DNA of 64,000 nucleotides from Nocardioides sp. T2.26MG-1. Its GTDB lineage: Bacteria; Actinomycetota; Actinomycetes; Propionibacteriales; Nocardioidaceae. The notes under the pieces were generated by a model. It was not told the DNA's origin and did not search any database. It was given only the letters and a program-made list of their open reading frames with translations. Of this stretch, positions 1 to 10,125 are shown in pieces (position 1 is the stretch's first letter; each line of letters begins with the position of its first letter). The stretch is taken from assembly GCF_950101795.1 (NCBI RefSeq), contig NZ_CATNLZ010000002.1, positions 88,492-152,491 of the forward strand, read 5' to 3'. The translations under genes and the position numbers were made by a program.

Positions 1-124
1 CCGGATCCTCGACCGGCTGGGCGTGGTGCTGCTGGCGGTCGCTCAGGTGCCACGCCAGCACCGCGCCGCCGGCGACGACGGCTCCGATGAGCGCGGCGAG
101 GAACGCCTGCGTCGTCGCATCCAC
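1..124 (-). CDS. senX3: N-terminus of a SenX3-like sensor histidine kinase (partial, runs off the window)
   Basis: Reading leftward from a GTG at 124, 41 codons stay open to the window edge and encode an N-terminal membrane anchor (about residues 5-24, rich in Ala, Val, Leu and Gly) followed by a His/Gln-rich cytoplasmic stretch. This is how actinobacterial SenX3 phosphate-sensor kinases begin, and in this group senX3-regX3 is divergent from phoU, as here. The kinase would control the phosphate-starvation response through RegX3. Only the first 41 residues are visible, so the assignment rests on the anchor and on the phoU neighbour; no kinase motif is in the window. Confidence 0.6.
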   Translation of the reverse strand, partial: MDATTQAFLAALIGAVVAGGAVLAWHLSDRQQHHAQPVEDP

Positions 125-244
125 ACCTGAATCGTACGAGCCATTTCATCGGGCGTTCGCCGACGGAACGCCGGCTTCGAGATATTCACCCCTCGTTCAC
201 GTCCCGGCCCCGGCCGTCCACCTGCTGCACCTACTCTGGTCGTC

Positions 245-898
245 ATGCGAGAGGCCTTCCACGAACAGCTCGACGCGATGTTCCGCGATCTGGCGAGCAT
301 CTGCGAGAACGTCGAGACCGCCGTCCGGCTGGCGACCGAGGCGCTGCTCTCGGGCGACGCCCGGATCGCCGAGGGTGTGATCAGCGCCGACGCCGAGATC
401 GACCGGGCCCGGGAGCGGGTCGAGGACTCGGCGTTCCTGCTGCTGTCCCTCCAGCAGCCGGTCGCCAGCGACCTGCGCACCGTGGTCGCGGCGCTCCGGA
501 TGGTCAGCGAGCTCGAGCGGATGGGCGACCTCTCCGTGCACGTCGCCAAGATCGCGCGGCTCCGGGTGCCCAACCTCGCCGTACCCGACGACGTCTCCCC
601 GACGATCGAGCGGATGGCCCACGTCGCCGAGGACATGGTCCGGCGGGTCTCCAAGATCATCACCGACCGCGACGTCGACGAGGCCCTCGCGCTGGTCCGC
701 GAGGACGAGGAGATGGACCAGCTGCGGCGCAGCACGTTCGCCGAGATGCTCTCCGCCGACTGGAGCCACGGCGTCGAGGCAGCCGTCGACATCGCCCTGC
801 TGGGCCGGTACTACGAGCGGATCGCCGACCACGCCGTCTCGGTCGCCAACCGGGTCGTGTTCGTCGTCACCGGCGAGAACCCCCGGGCTTCCGCCTAG
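245..898 (+). CDS. phoU: phosphate-specific transport regulator PhoU
   Basis: This 217-residue protein matches the normal PhoU length. It consists of two repeated three-helix PhoU domains (about 1-100 and 115-215) with the characteristic acidic ExxxD-type metal-binding motifs, for example around MRMVSELERMGD (about residues 88-99) and YYERIADHAVSVANRVVF near the C-terminus. PhoU acts in the cytoplasm with the Pst transporter and the SenX3/PhoR-type kinase to silence phosphate-starvation signalling. It starts at an ATG, is divergent from the senX3-like gene, and the 120-bp gap between them should hold both promoters. Assignment is secure. Confidence 0.95.
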   Translation: MREAFHEQLDAMFRDLASICENVETAVRLATEALLSGDARIAEGVISADAEIDRARERVEDSAFLLLSLQQPVASDLRTVVAALRMVSELERMGDLSVHVAKIARLRVPNLAVPDDVSPTIERMAHVAEDMVRRVSKIITDRDVDEALALVREDEEMDQLRRSTFAEMLSADWSHGVEAAVDIALLGRYYERIADHAVSVANRVVFVVTGENPRASA

Positions 899-973
899 AG
901 GGCGTGGAGCTCGCTTCGCTCGCCGCTCGTTCTGTTCCGCCGACAGGCTCGCTGCGCTCGCGGCCAGAGATGC

Positions 974-1035
974 TCCCTGACGAAAGGGCCCCAGACCCAT
1001 CGGATCTGGGGCCCTTTCGTCAGGGACTACCGCAC
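974..1035. repeat. palindromic intergenic element, copy 1 (22-bp stem), likely bidirectional terminator
   Basis: A 22-bp perfect inverted repeat (974-995 and 1005-1026) flanks a 9-nt loop and is followed by the sequence CTACCGC. It lies between the convergent ends of phoU and gpmA, where it could terminate both transcripts, although it lacks a strong T-tract. The outer arm TCCCTGACGA, the GGGCCCC block and the right flank CAGGGACTACCGC recur in the elements at 51984 and 54477, so this is a member of a repeat family and not a one-off terminator. Confidence 0.8.
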
Positions 1036-1776
1036 TTACCGACCCTGGTTGGCGACGGCGGCAGCAGCGGCCGCGGCGGCCTCGGGGTCAAGGTAGCGGC
1101 CGGCACCGGTGGGCCGGAAGTCGTCGTCGAGCTCGTAGACCAGCGGCATGCCGGTGGGGATGTTCAGCCCGGCGATGTCCTCGTCGCTGATCCCGTCGAG
1201 GTGCTTGACCAGCGCGCGGAGGCTGTTGCCATGGGCGGCGATCAGCACCGTGTGGCCGGCCTGGAGGTCCGGGATGATGTCGGACTCCCAGTACGGCAGG
1301 AACCGTGCGATGACGTCCTTGAGGCACTCGGTGTGGGGCATGTCGGCGCCGAGACCGGCATACTGCGGCAGCCCGAACTGGGAGAACTCGCTGTCCTCCT
1401 CGATCGGCGGCGGCGGGACGTCGAAGGAGCGACGCCAGAGCATGAACTGCTCCTCGCCGTACGCCTCGAGGGTCTCCTTCTTGTTCTTGCCCTGCAGGGC
1501 GCCGTAGTGGCGCTCGTTGAGGCGCCAGGAGCGCCGCACCGGGATCCAGTGCCGGTCGGCGGCGTCGAGGGCGAGGCATGCGGTGTTGATCGCGCGGCGC
1601 TGCACCGAGGTGTGCACGACGTCCGGCAGCACCCCGGCCTCGCGCAGCAGCTCGCCGCCGTGGACCGCCTCCGCGCGGCCCTTCTCGGTGAGGTCGACAT
1701 CCACCCAGCCCGTGAAGAGGTTCTTCGCGTTCCACTCGCTCTCACCGTGGCGGAGCAGGATGAGCGTGTGGGTCAT
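1036..1776 (-). CDS. gpmA: 2,3-bisphosphoglycerate-dependent phosphoglycerate mutase
   Basis: The 246-residue protein interconverts 3- and 2-phosphoglycerate in glycolysis and gluconeogenesis. The phospho-acceptor motif [10 protein letters not shown] is at residues 7-16 (His10). The second catalytic region [12 protein letters not shown] lies near residue 185, and [10 protein letters not shown] near residue 87 is diagnostic of the dPGM family. Length fits GpmA (about 247-250 residues). The C-terminus ends in an Ala-rich tail. In many actinobacteria gpm sits beside the senX3-regX3-phoU locus, as it does here. The ATG at 1776 gives the expected N-terminus. Confidence 0.95.
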   Translation of the reverse strand: MTHTLILLRHGESEWNAKNLFTGWVDVDLTEKGRAEAVHGGELLREAGVLPDVVHTSVQRRAINTACLALDAADRHWIPVRRSWRLNERHYGALQGKNKKETLEAYGEEQFMLWRRSFDVPPPPIEEDSEFSQFGLPQYAGLGADMPHTECLKDVIARFLPYWESDIIPDLQAGHTVLIAAHGNSLRALVKHLDGISDEDIAGLNIPTGMPLVYELDDDFRPTGAGRYLDPEAAAAAAAAVANQGR

Positions 1777-1804
1777 GGGGTGTTCTCCTTGGCTGGTTGC
1801 TGGG

Positions 1805-2347
1805 TCAGTGCTCTTCGGTGGCCGGGGCCTCGACGTCGCACTCGTAGGCTGCGCTCGAGGAGCCGGTGGACGGGGTGGGGGCGAGGCCCTCGAACTCGTT
1901 GCAGGGGGGTACGACGGGGACGGACATCTCGACGGTCTCCCCGTTGTCGAGGCCGATCTTCACGGTCACGACCTTGCCGGGGCCGAAGTCGCCCTGGACC
2001 GTGACCGGGCCCTCGGTGGCGAGGTTGACCAGCCCACCGGGGGGGACCTCGACCGGGCTGAAGCCGTCGGCGGTCAGGGTCGAGTCACCCGCACCGGCGA
2101 TCGACTCGACGGTGACCGCCTCGTGCGGCTCGTTGTTGGCGAACGACGCGACGAACGCGCCCTCGCCGTCCTGGCCCGCGACGACGACGGCGTTGAGCAC
2201 GTCGACCTTCGCGTCCCGGTTGTTGATCCCGGCGGTCGGGGTGTAGACCCGGTCCGTCGCGTAGTCGAACCCACACGAGGTCAGGGTCGCGGCAAGCGTG
2301 AGAGCGCCGACGGTGGAGAGCAGTCGGGCGGACGTGCGAAGCTGCAT
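1805..2347 (-). CDS. LpqE-like lipoprotein, PCu(A)C/DUF461-type
   Basis: This 180-residue exported lipoprotein has a signal peptide with an Arg at residue 4, an Ala/Leu-rich core and a lipobox LTSC (Cys about 25). The mature part is a small beta-rich domain, compatible with the LpqE/PCu(A)C-like fold, ending in an acidic tail that contains two more Cys residues (PPCNEFEG and YECDVEA). The position next to carD, ispD and ispF mirrors the mycobacterial lpqE-carD-ispD-ispF neighbourhood, which is the main reason for the name. No Met/His copper motif is visible, so a copper-chaperone role is not claimed. It lies 28 bp upstream of gpmA on the same strand. Confidence 0.65.
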   Translation of the reverse strand: MQLRTSARLLSTVGALTLAATLTSCGFDYATDRVYTPTAGINNRDAKVDVLNAVVVAGQDGEGAFVASFANNEPHEAVTVESIAGAGDSTLTADGFSPVEVPPGGLVNLATEGPVTVQGDFGPGKVVTVKIGLDNGETVEMSVPVVPPCNEFEGLAPTPSTGSSSAAYECDVEAPATEEH

Positions 2348-2430
2348 CTTCTAGGCCTTCACGGGTCTACGGCAGGGTGCGGGGCACAGCCTAGTGGTGA
2401 CCGGACCCCGGCGCGGCCCCGGAGGGTGGA

Positions 2431-3297
2431 TCAGCGGCTCAGGCCGACGCTGTTGCCGACGACCAGGAGCCCGGCCACGGCGAGCACGACCCAGGCGAGC
2501 GCCAGCACCAGCAGCCGGGTCGCCCCGATCCTGAGCGCGACCCGCAGCGCCAGGTGCCGGTAGCCGTCCTCGTGGTCGGGGACCAGCCCGGGCAGCGCGC
2601 ACAGCACGTGCACGCCGACGCCCAGCGCGGCCGCGAGCGCCACCATGGCGGGCTCGGGCGGGTTGCCGGAGGCCTCGCCGCCCCAGCCGCCGTACGAGAG
2701 GAACGCCGGGTAGCCGGCGTACGCCACCGCCCACGGCACCCACGAGAACCAGCCGCGCCGCAGCACGACGTTGCCGACCAGCCCGGCCGCGACCGTGCCG
2801 AGGTAGACACTGCCCGCGGTGACGCCGTTCGACACCGACAGCGGCACCAGCAGCAGCACCGCGCAGATCAGCGCGAACCACGCCGTCCCCGGGTCGAGGT
2901 AGCCCTCGGCGATCGGCTTCCCGCTCGGCAGCCGCCGCTCGTCGCGGCGCCGGTCGACGAGGTCGTTGTGCCAGCCGAGCACCGCCTGCCCGACGAGCAC
3001 CGTGACGAGGACCAGCGCGACCTCCCGGCCCGCGCGGCCGCTGAGCGCTGCGGCGATCGCGAGGCCGGCCGCGGTCAGCAGCGCGTGCCGCGGATGGGCG
3101 GCCCGGAGGAGGAGCACCGGCGTGCTGTGCGCGAGCGTACGGCGGCGCTCGCCCCGCCGGGTGGGGCCGGTGGGGGCCGCCGGGGTCGTCGTCGGCTCCG
3201 GCTCGGGCCCCGACTCGGGGGCCGGATCGGGCGCGGGCGCCTCGTCGGGGGCCGGGACGGCCCCGCGGATCTTGCGGCGGCGCAGGGTCGGCGACAT
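2431..3297 (-). CDS. UbiA-family prenyltransferase, membrane protein
   Basis: The 288-residue protein has a Pro/Glu-rich cytoplasmic N-terminus (about 1-60) and then about eight hydrophobic helices. The first UbiA Asp-rich motif reads NDLVDRRRDERR (about 111-122), followed by PSGKPIAEG. The second Asp-rich motif is represented by VPDHEDGYRH (about 240). The family transfers isoprenoid chains onto aromatic or other acceptors; the substrate cannot be read from the sequence. It is divergent from carD across a 211-bp gap. It could belong to menaquinone or lipid metabolism, but no such partner gene is adjacent. Confidence 0.8.
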   Translation of the reverse strand: MSPTLRRRKIRGAVPAPDEAPAPDPAPESGPEPEPTTTPAAPTGPTRRGERRRTLAHSTPVLLLRAAHPRHALLTAAGLAIAAALSGRAGREVALVLVTVLVGQAVLGWHNDLVDRRRDERRLPSGKPIAEGYLDPGTAWFALICAVLLLVPLSVSNGVTAGSVYLGTVAAGLVGNVVLRRGWFSWVPWAVAYAGYPAFLSYGGWGGEASGNPPEPAMVALAAALGVGVHVLCALPGLVPDHEDGYRHLALRVALRIGATRLLVLALAWVVLAVAGLLVVGNSVGLSR

Positions 3298-3472
3298 ACC
3301 CCGCAGTATCAGCCAGAGGCCCGTCCGTGGCGGGAATTCGGGGTTCCTGGTGCGTCCGCCGCGGGCCCGACGCCCGGCCCGGAGCGGGCCGCCACCACAC
3401 CCACCGCGGATCTGTCAACCCCCGATTGTGCCCCTGACCTGCGCAAACGACCCGGAGAGGTTTCTCAGCCCG

Positions 3473-3481
3473 TGTTAAGAT
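3473..3481 (+). promoter_or_regulatory. extended -10 promoter of carD
   Basis: TGTTAAGAT is an extended -10 element (TGn then TAAGAT), 28 bp upstream of the carD start. No good -35 hexamer is seen 17-18 bp further upstream, which is typical when an extended -10 is present. An AGGAAGGGGT Shine-Dalgarno-like stretch follows at about 3490-3499. Confidence 0.6.
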
Positions 3482-3508
3482 AGGGGCCTAGGAAGGGGTA
3501 CCTGACAT

Positions 3509-3994
3509 ATGACTTTCACCGTCGGCGAAACGGTTGTTTACCCGAATCACGGAGCCGCAGTCATCGAAGACATCGAGATGCGGAAGATCAAGGGAGAGGA
3601 CCGGCAGTACCTCGTACTCCGTATCGTCGCCCAGCAGGACCTGGTGGTCCGAGTGCCCGCCTGCAACCTCGACCTCGTCGGGGTCCGCGACGTCGTCGAC
3701 AAGGAGGGGCTCGACCGGGTGTTCGACGTCCTCCGTGCCGCGCACGTCGAGGAGCCGACCAACTGGTCGCGTCGCTACAAGGCCAACCTGGAGAAGCTGC
3801 ACAGCGGCGACGTCATGAAGGTCGCCGAGGTCGTCCGCGACCTGTGGCGCCGTGAGCGCGACCGCGGCCTGTCCGCCGGCGAGAAGCGGATGCTCGCGAA
3901 GGCCCGGCAGATCCTGGTCTCCGAGCTCGCCCTGGCCGAGCACACCAACGAGGACAAGGCCGAGGCCCTGCTCGACGAGGTGCTCGCTTCCTGA
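3509..3994 (+). CDS. carD: RNA polymerase-binding transcription factor CarD
   Basis: The 161-residue protein is near-identical in layout to mycobacterial CarD (162 residues). An N-terminal RNAP-interaction domain (about 1-55, beginning [22 protein letters not shown]) would bind the RNA polymerase beta protrusion. A helical C-terminal DNA-binding domain (about 65-155) contains the conserved Trp ([13 protein letters not shown], about residue 86) that contacts the upstream fork of the -10 element. CarD stabilises open complexes genome-wide and is essential in mycobacteria. A hairpin terminator follows immediately. The assignment is secure. Confidence 0.97.
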   Translation: MTFTVGETVVYPNHGAAVIEDIEMRKIKGEDRQYLVLRIVAQQDLVVRVPACNLDLVGVRDVVDKEGLDRVFDVLRAAHVEEPTNWSRRYKANLEKLHSGDVMKVAEVVRDLWRRERDRGLSAGEKRMLAKARQILVSELALAEHTNEDKAEALLDEVLAS

Positions 3995-4014
3995 CGCTCC
4001 ACCGAGACGTACGC

Positions 4015-4047
4015 CGAGGCCCCCGGGTGATCCACCCGGGGGCCTCG
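4015..4047 (+). terminator. hairpin terminator after carD
   Basis: A 14-bp perfect GC-rich stem (4015-4028 and 4034-4047) with a 5-nt loop begins 21 bp after the carD stop codon. There is no T-run, as is common in high-GC actinobacteria. Confidence 0.75.
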
Positions 4048-4085
4048 TCGCGTCCCGGGTCGGCACGTCCTACGTTGGGGGCGCC

Positions 4086-4700
4086 ATGACCATCGATCCG
4101 TACGACGTCCAGGACGACCCGCCGCCGGCCCTCGGCACCGTGCTCACCGACGGGCGCGGCTCGCTGCCGTTCGCGCTGATCCACGGCGAGGCCCTGGTCG
4201 CCTGCGCCGCGTGGGCGCTCGGCGAGGCCGGCGTGCTGCCGGTCGACGAGGGCACGCCCTGGGAGGCCGTGGCCACCACCGGCGAGCCGTTCGTGGTGCA
4301 CGACCCGCTGTGCCCGATGACGCCACCGGAGTTCGTCGCGGCCTGCGTGGCCCGCGCGCTCGAGCACGCGGGCGTCGTGGTCGGGGTCCGGCCGGTCACC
4401 GACACCGTCAAGGTCGTCGCCGACGGCGTGGTCGGCGAGACCGTCGACCGGGACGCACTGGTCTCGGTCGCCTCGCCGGTGGTGCTGCCGCCCGAGGTGG
4501 TCGCCGACCTGGAGGCGCTGCCCTCGCACGACCTCGTCGAGCTCGTCGCGGCGCTGCGCGGGCGCTATCCGGTGGAGCTGGTCGAGGCCCCGCCGGCCGC
4601 GCGCCGGATCGGGTCGGAGGAGGACCTGCGGGTGCTGGAGGCGCTCACCGCAGGCGATCGGCCAGTCGATCAGCCAGGGCCAGGTCCTCGGGGAACGTGA
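4086..4700 (+). CDS. IspD-like protein lacking the CTP-binding loop but keeping the dimer-arm motifs
   Basis: The 204-residue protein aligns along its length with IspD (MEP cytidylyltransferase) but is degenerate at the nucleotide end. The N-terminal AAGxGxR loop is replaced by [14 protein letters not shown] (about 19-32). It keeps VVHDPLCPM (70-78, for VHDAARP), PVTDTVK (103-109) and TVDRDAL (119-125), the arm motifs that carry the MEP-binding Thr and Arg in E. coli IspD. QTPQ is replaced by ASPV (129-132), and the terminal KVTxPEDL reads RRIGSEEDL (173-181). It starts at ATG 4086 and its 3' end overlaps the convergent ispD by 56 bp. As far as the motifs show it cannot act alone as a cytidylyltransferase. 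Confidence 0.75.
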   Translation: MTIDPYDVQDDPPPALGTVLTDGRGSLPFALIHGEALVACAAWALGEAGVLPVDEGTPWEAVATTGEPFVVHDPLCPMTPPEFVAACVARALEHAGVVVGVRPVTDTVKVVADGVVGETVDRDALVSVASPVVLPPEVVADLEALPSHDLVELVAALRGRYPVELVEAPPAARRIGSEEDLRVLEALTAGDRPVDQPGPGPRGT

Positions 4701-5325
4701 CCTTGAGGTTGCGCGGCCCGCTGGGCACCGCCACCACCGGCAGGTCGGTGTAGCGGCTCCAGCACGCCGCGGTGTCGGTGCCGTCGAAACCGTCGGTCTC
4801 GGCTCCGGCGTACGCCGCCAGCAGCTCGCGGGCCCGGAACGCCTGCGGGGTCTGCACGCCGTCCAGCTCGGGAAGCGCCCGGCCGTCCAGGGCGAGCAGC
4901 CCCCGCAGCGGCAGCACCGGGATCGCGCCCCCACGGGCCCGGGCCGCGTCGATCGTGGCCGCGAACAGCTCGCGACCGGCCAGCGGCCGCGCGCCGTCGT
5001 GGATGGCCACCACGTCGATGTCGCCGGCCTCGACCTCGGCGGCGAGCGCACGCAGGGCGTTCCACTCCGAGCCGTGCCGGGTCGCACCACCCTCGACGAT
5101 GCCGATCTCGGCCGCGCCGAGGTGCGGCGCCAGGGCCGTGGCCACCAGCTCGGCCTCGCCCGGGCGGACCACGACCAGCACCCGGCGTACGTCTGCGAGC
5201 GCGAGCGCGTCGCGCACCGACCACGCGAGCAGCGGCCGGTCACCGAGGGGCAGCAGCACCTTGTTGGTCGCCGCGCCCACCCGCGTGCCGGAGCCCGCGG
5301 CGAGGATCACGACGGCGGCGGGCAC
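4645..5325 (-). CDS. ispD: 2-C-methyl-D-erythritol 4-phosphate cytidylyltransferase, atypical (shortened arm)
   Basis: The 226-residue protein has the IspD nucleotide loop [10 protein letters not shown] (8-17, Arg15), the Lys22 equivalent, HDGARPL (109-115), VQTPQAF (157-163) and [13 protein letters not shown] (206-218). These fit conversion of MEP and CTP to CDP-ME in the isoprenoid MEP pathway. Unusually, the segment between GGAIPVLPL and QTPQ (about 140-157) is only about 17 residues and lacks the D-T-x-K and TVxR motifs that form the dimer arm and contribute MEP-binding residues in canonical IspD. Those motifs occur in the overlapping convergent gene at 4086. ispF is near but is separated from ispD by the nirD-like gene. 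Confidence 0.85.
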   Translation of the reverse strand: MPAAVVILAAGSGTRVGAATNKVLLPLGDRPLLAWSVRDALALADVRRVLVVVRPGEAELVATALAPHLGAAEIGIVEGGATRHGSEWNALRALAAEVEAGDIDVVAIHDGARPLAGRELFAATIDAARARGGAIPVLPLRGLLALDGRALPELDGVQTPQAFRARELLAAYAGAETDGFDGTDTAACWSRYTDLPVVAVPSGPRNLKVTFPEDLALADRLADRLR

Positions 5326-5460
5326 CCGGGCAGTGTAGGGCTCGAACCACGGCGGGCGTCGCGAGGGTTTTCACGGCTGTTACACGGCGAAACAGCCGCT
5401 CAACACCCCGGCCCTAGTGTCGCGTCTCGGTAGTTGTTGAACGGTTGGCGTTCTCAGGGT

Positions 5461-5540
5461 GTGTGCATCGCAAGGCGCTGGCGTGCCGCCATACCCGCTC
5501 GTATCGCAAGCGTCGGCAACGCAGCGAGGTGCGTGCCATG
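5461..5540 (-). repeat. dispersed intergenic repeat, copy in reverse orientation
   Basis: The 281-bp gap between ispD and the nirD-like gene contains an about 80-bp stretch whose reverse complement resembles 36603-36674. The two share CTGCGTTGCCG, an upstream ACGCAC block and a downstream GGTATG...GGCGCC block with partial self-complementarity. No ORF in the gap looks coding. Confidence 0.5.
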
Positions 5541-5606
5541 TGGGCGCGGAGCGCCCAAGAACCTCTGGACGCGGCACTCGTTCGACGGACCAGGAAGGGG
5601 GCCCCG

Positions 5607-6032
5607 ATGACGCCGGGACCGCGGAGCCGCAGCGCGGAGGAGTGGCAGCCCGTCTGCCGCGTCGCCGAGCTCGAGGTCGAGCGTGGGGCCACCGCGCTGG
5701 TGCACGGCCAGGCGATCGCGCTGTTCCGGACCCCGGACGACCAGGTCTACGCGCTCGGCAACCACGACCCGTTCGCCAAGGCGTCGGTGATCGCCCGCGG
5801 GATCGTGGGGGTGCGCGGCGGCGTGCCGTTCGTCGCCTCGCCCACCCACAAGCACGCCTTCGACCTGCGCAGCGGCAGGTGCCTGGACGACGACCACGTG
5901 TCGATCCCGGCCTACGACGTCCACATCATCGAGGGCGTGGTGCTGGTGGGCCACCGCAAGGACACCGTGGCGCCGGGGACGCCGGGGACGCCGGGGACCC
6001 CGGTCACGCCCACCCGAGGCGCCCGGGGGTGA
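5607..6032 (+). CDS. NirD-like nitrite reductase small subunit (Rieske fold without Fe-S ligands)
   Basis: The 141-residue protein matches the assimilatory nitrite reductase small subunit Nir[22 protein letters not shown] (about 49-69), then [21 protein letters not shown]. As in NirD, the Rieske Cys/His ligand pairs are missing (NHDP and SPTHKH replace CxH and CPxHxW), so no cluster is expected. ATG 5607 is preceded by AGGAAGG. The C-terminus carries a short Pro-Gly-Thr repeat. No nirB large subunit is adjacent, so the partner must be elsewhere or this is a relic. The 3' end overlaps the convergent ispF by 29 bp. Confidence 0.75.
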   Translation: MTPGPRSRSAEEWQPVCRVAELEVERGATALVHGQAIALFRTPDDQVYALGNHDPFAKASVIARGIVGVRGGVPFVASPTHKHAFDLRSGRCLDDDHVSIPAYDVHIIEGVVLVGHRKDTVAPGTPGTPGTPVTPTRGARG

Positions 6033-6510
6033 CCAGCGCGGTGGCGATCGCCGCGACCCCCTCGCCACGGCCGGTGAGGCCCAGCCCGTCGGTGGTCGTG
6101 GCCGACACGCTCACCGGGGCGCCGACGGCCGCACCGAGAGCCGCCTCCGCCTGAGCCCGGCGCGCGCCGAGCCGGGGGCGGTCGCCGATCACCTGCACGG
6201 AGACGTTGCCGATCGCGAACCCCGCCGCCCGGACCCGCCGGGCGGTCTCGGTGAGCAGCGCGGCCCCGGACGCACCCGCCCACGCGGGGTCCGACGTACC
6301 GAAGTTGGAGCCGAGGTCGCCGAGCCCGGCGGCCGACAGCAGCGCGTCGCACGCGGCGTGCGCGGCGACGTCGGCGTCCGAGTGGCCCTCCAGGCCCTGC
6401 GGCTCCTCGGGCCAGTGCAGCCCGGCGAGGTGCATCGGGACGCCGTCCGCGAGCCGGTGCACGTCCGTGCCGATGCCGATCCTGGGCGAGTGCTCCACAG
6501 GAGGGATCAT
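6004..6510 (-). CDS. ispF: 2-C-methyl-D-erythritol 2,4-cyclodiphosphate synthase
   Basis: The 168-residue enzyme cyclises CDP-ME 2-phosphate to MEcPP in the MEP pathway and normally forms a trimer with active sites between subunits. The metal-binding motif GTDVHRL is at about 13-19, GHSDADV at about 42-48 and [12 protein letters not shown] at about 63-74. [17 protein letters not shown] near the C-terminus is the CMP-binding and trimer-core signature. Length is standard. The start region is divergent from the molybdoenzyme gene with only 8 bp between the start codons. Confidence 0.95.
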   Translation of the reverse strand: MIPPVEHSPRIGIGTDVHRLADGVPMHLAGLHWPEEPQGLEGHSDADVAAHAACDALLSAAGLGDLGSNFGTSDPAWAGASGAALLTETARRVRAAGFAIGNVSVQVIGDRPRLGARRAQAEAALGAAVGAPVSVSATTTDGLGLTGRGEGVAAIATALVTPGRLGWA

Positions 6511-6518
6511 GCCGGACG

Positions 6519-8111
6519 GTGCGCAACAATCGCTCGGTGAGCACCTCCCGCGCGTGGTCGGTCGCCGGCCTGGTCGCCGGGTTCGCCGGTCTCGCCGTGA
6601 GCTACGGCCTCGCGATGGTGATGACGATCCGGGACTCGCCGCTGGTCGCGGTCGCCGAGCTGGTGGTCCGGCTGACGCCCGGGCCCGTGGTGGAGTTCGT
6701 GATCAAGTTCTTCGGCAGCGGGGACAAGGCGTTCCTGCTGGTCGTGCTGGTGGTGCTCAGCGCCGCGATCTTCGCGTGGACGGGCCGGCTCGCGCGGCGC
6801 ACCCGGTGGGCGCCGGTGATCGTGTACGGCCTGCTGGCCGTGCTCGGGGGCGTCGCCGTCTGGGTCCAGCGCTCCGCGACCGCGCTCGACGCGCTGCCGG
6901 TGGCCGCCGGCCTCGCGACCTGGCTGGTCTGCCTCTCGCTCCTCACCGAGCCGCTGCGCCGCCACGAGCGGGCCACGACCACCGAGCCCGGGGACGTCTC
7001 CGGGCCGGCGCGCACCGGCCACACCCGCCGTACGTTCCTGGTCCGCGCGGGCGGCATGACCGCCGCCGCGGCCGTGCTCGGCGTCGTCGGCCGGGCCGTC
7101 GGCAGCGGCCGCCGCCACGTGGAGGAGACCCGCCGGCTGCTGCGGCTGCCGGGGGTGACCCGGCCGGTGCCGCCCAAGGACTCGCGCGTCGACGTGCCGG
7201 AGATGACTCCGTGGATGACGCCGACCGACGACTTCTACCGGATCGACACGGCGTTCGTGGTGCCCGCGATCGAGCCGGACGACTGGCTGCTGCGCATCCA
7301 CGGGATGGTCGACCGCGAGATCGTGGTGACCTACCAGGACCTCGTCGACGGGGCGACGACCGAGGCCTGGGTGACGCTCAACTGCGTGTCGAACGAGGTC
7401 GGCGGCGACCTGATCGGCAACGCCTGGTGGAGCGGGGTCCGGATCGCCGGGCTGCTGCGTGCGGCCGGCGTGCACACGGGCGCGGACGCGGTGCTGCAGA
7501 CCTCCGAGGACGGCTGGACGTGCGGTACGCCGCTGAGCGTCCTCACCGACGACCGGGACGCGATGCTCGCGGTCGCGATGAACGGCGAGCCGCTCCCCAT
7601 CGAGCACGGGTTCCCGGTGCGCACGGTCGTGCCCGGGCTCTACGGCTACGTCTCGGCCTGCAAGTGGGTCGTGGACATGAAGGTCACCCGGTTCGCCGAC
7701 ATCGAGGCCTACTGGACCGAGAAGGGCTGGTCCGAGCTCGGCCCGGTCAAGATCTCCTCGCGGATCGACGTGCCCCGCGGCGGCGGCGAGGTGGCGGCCG
7801 GCGGCGCCCAGGTCGCCGGCGTCGCCTGGGCCCAGCACACCGGCATCGACGCCGTGGAGATCTCGGTCGACGGCGACGCGTGGACGCCGGCGCGGCTGGC
7901 CGGGGTGCCCAGCACCGACACCTGGGTGCAGTGGGTGGCGGCCGTCGACCTCGCCCCCGGCGACCACACGTTGAGCGTGCGGGCCAGGGACGCCGACGGG
8001 CTCGTGCAGACCGGGGAGGTGCAGGACGTGCTGCCCGACGGCGCCACCGGCTGGCACACCATCGACCTCACGGCCGTCGAGCCGGGTCAGACCCAGGAGG
8101 AGGACGGGTGA
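6519..8111 (+). CDS. sulfite-oxidase-family molybdopterin oxidoreductase with N-terminal membrane domain
   Basis: The 530-residue protein starts at GTG 6519. About 155 N-terminal residues form four or five hydrophobic helices, followed by an Arg-rich stretch and another hydrophobic helix (about 167-190). The oxidoreductase molybdopterin domain spans about 230-400; its Mo-coordinating Cys is in [17 protein letters not shown] (about 287-303). A C-terminal Mo-cofactor dimerisation domain (about 410-520) completes the sulfite-oxidase fold. The active site probably faces outside. The substrate is unknown; sulfite or an organic sulfoxide is plausible. It overlaps the next gene by 4 bp, indicating translational coupling. 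Confidence 0.85.
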   Translation: MRNNRSVSTSRAWSVAGLVAGFAGLAVSYGLAMVMTIRDSPLVAVAELVVRLTPGPVVEFVIKFFGSGDKAFLLVVLVVLSAAIFAWTGRLARRTRWAPVIVYGLLAVLGGVAVWVQRSATALDALPVAAGLATWLVCLSLLTEPLRRHERATTTEPGDVSGPARTGHTRRTFLVRAGGMTAAAAVLGVVGRAVGSGRRHVEETRRLLRLPGVTRPVPPKDSRVDVPEMTPWMTPTDDFYRIDTAFVVPAIEPDDWLLRIHGMVDREIVVTYQDLVDGATTEAWVTLNCVSNEVGGDLIGNAWWSGVRIAGLLRAAGVHTGADAVLQTSEDGWTCGTPLSVLTDDRDAMLAVAMNGEPLPIEHGFPVRTVVPGLYGYVSACKWVVDMKVTRFADIEAYWTEKGWSELGPVKISSRIDVPRGGGEVAAGGAQVAGVAWAQHTGIDAVEISVDGDAWTPARLAGVPSTDTWVQWVAAVDLAPGDHTLSVRARDADGLVQTGEVQDVLPDGATGWHTIDLTAVEPGQTQEEDG

Positions 8112-8887
8112 GCGACTTCGGCGACCGGACCGGCGCGGCCCTGGTGGTCGGCGGCAGCGGCGGCCTCGGCCTGGCGATCGCCCGGATGCTCGCCAGCCGC
8201 GGGTCCGACGTCGCCCTCACCTACCGCTCGCGGCCCGACGCCGGCGTCGCGGCCGCGGACGCGGTGCGGGAGTGGGGACGGCACGCGTCGTCGTACGCCC
8301 TCGACCTCGGCGGCGCGCCGGCCACGACCGACGCGGCCGCGGTCGTCGACGCGGTGGTCGCCGCCCACGGCGGGCTGCACACGCTGGTGTACGCCGCCGG
8401 CCCGCACGTGCCGATGACGCACCTGTCCGCGGTCGAGCCGGCGGCGATGGCCGCGCAGCTGGCCGCGGACGCGGCCGGGTTCTTCGCGGTCGTCCGTCCC
8501 GCGCTGCCGGCGCTGCGGGACGCGCAGGGGTCGGTCGTCGCGGTCACCACCGCCGCGACCGCGCGCTACCCCGTGCGCGACGGGCTCTCGTCCGCGCCGA
8601 AGGCGGCCGTCGAGGCGATCGTGCGGGCCCTCGCCGCCGAGGAGGGGCGGTACGGCGTGCGCGTCAACGCCGTCGGACCCGGCATGCTCACCGACGGGAT
8701 GGCCGCCCGGCTGATCGGCTCCGGTGACCTCGACGACGCGGCGCTCGCCGCCGCCCGCCGCAACATCCCGCTGCGGCGGTTCGGCACCGCCACCGACGTC
8801 GCCGAGGCGGTCTGCTTCCTCGCCTCCGACCGCGCCGGCTTCATCTCGGGGCAGAAGCTGGACGTGGACGGCGGGTTCGGCGTCTGA
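8108..8887 (+). CDS. short-chain dehydrogenase/reductase-like protein lacking the catalytic Tyr
   Basis: The 259-residue SDR-fold protein starts at GTG 8108 inside the stop codon of the molybdoenzyme. The Rossmann motif reads VVGGSGGLGLAIA (about 12-24), YAAGP replaces NNAG, and DVDGGFGV closes the protein. Where classical SDRs have YxxxK, this protein has SSAPK (about residue 160): the catalytic Tyr is Ser, and the preceding Ser is Thr. It may be inactive as a dehydrogenase or use different chemistry. Fusion to the upstream transcript suggests a shared pathway, but the substrate is unknown. Confidence 0.8.
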   Translation: MSDFGDRTGAALVVGGSGGLGLAIARMLASRGSDVALTYRSRPDAGVAAADAVREWGRHASSYALDLGGAPATTDAAAVVDAVVAAHGGLHTLVYAAGPHVPMTHLSAVEPAAMAAQLAADAAGFFAVVRPALPALRDAQGSVVAVTTAATARYPVRDGLSSAPKAAVEAIVRALAAEEGRYGVRVNAVGPGMLTDGMAARLIGSGDLDDAALAAARRNIPLRRFGTATDVAEAVCFLASDRAGFISGQKLDVDGGFGV

Positions 8888-8906
8888 GAGGAGGGCCGCC
8901 CCCGGG

Positions 8907-10103
<1,197 letters not shown>

Positions 10104-10125
10104 CGAACAACTCTAGACTTGGCCG

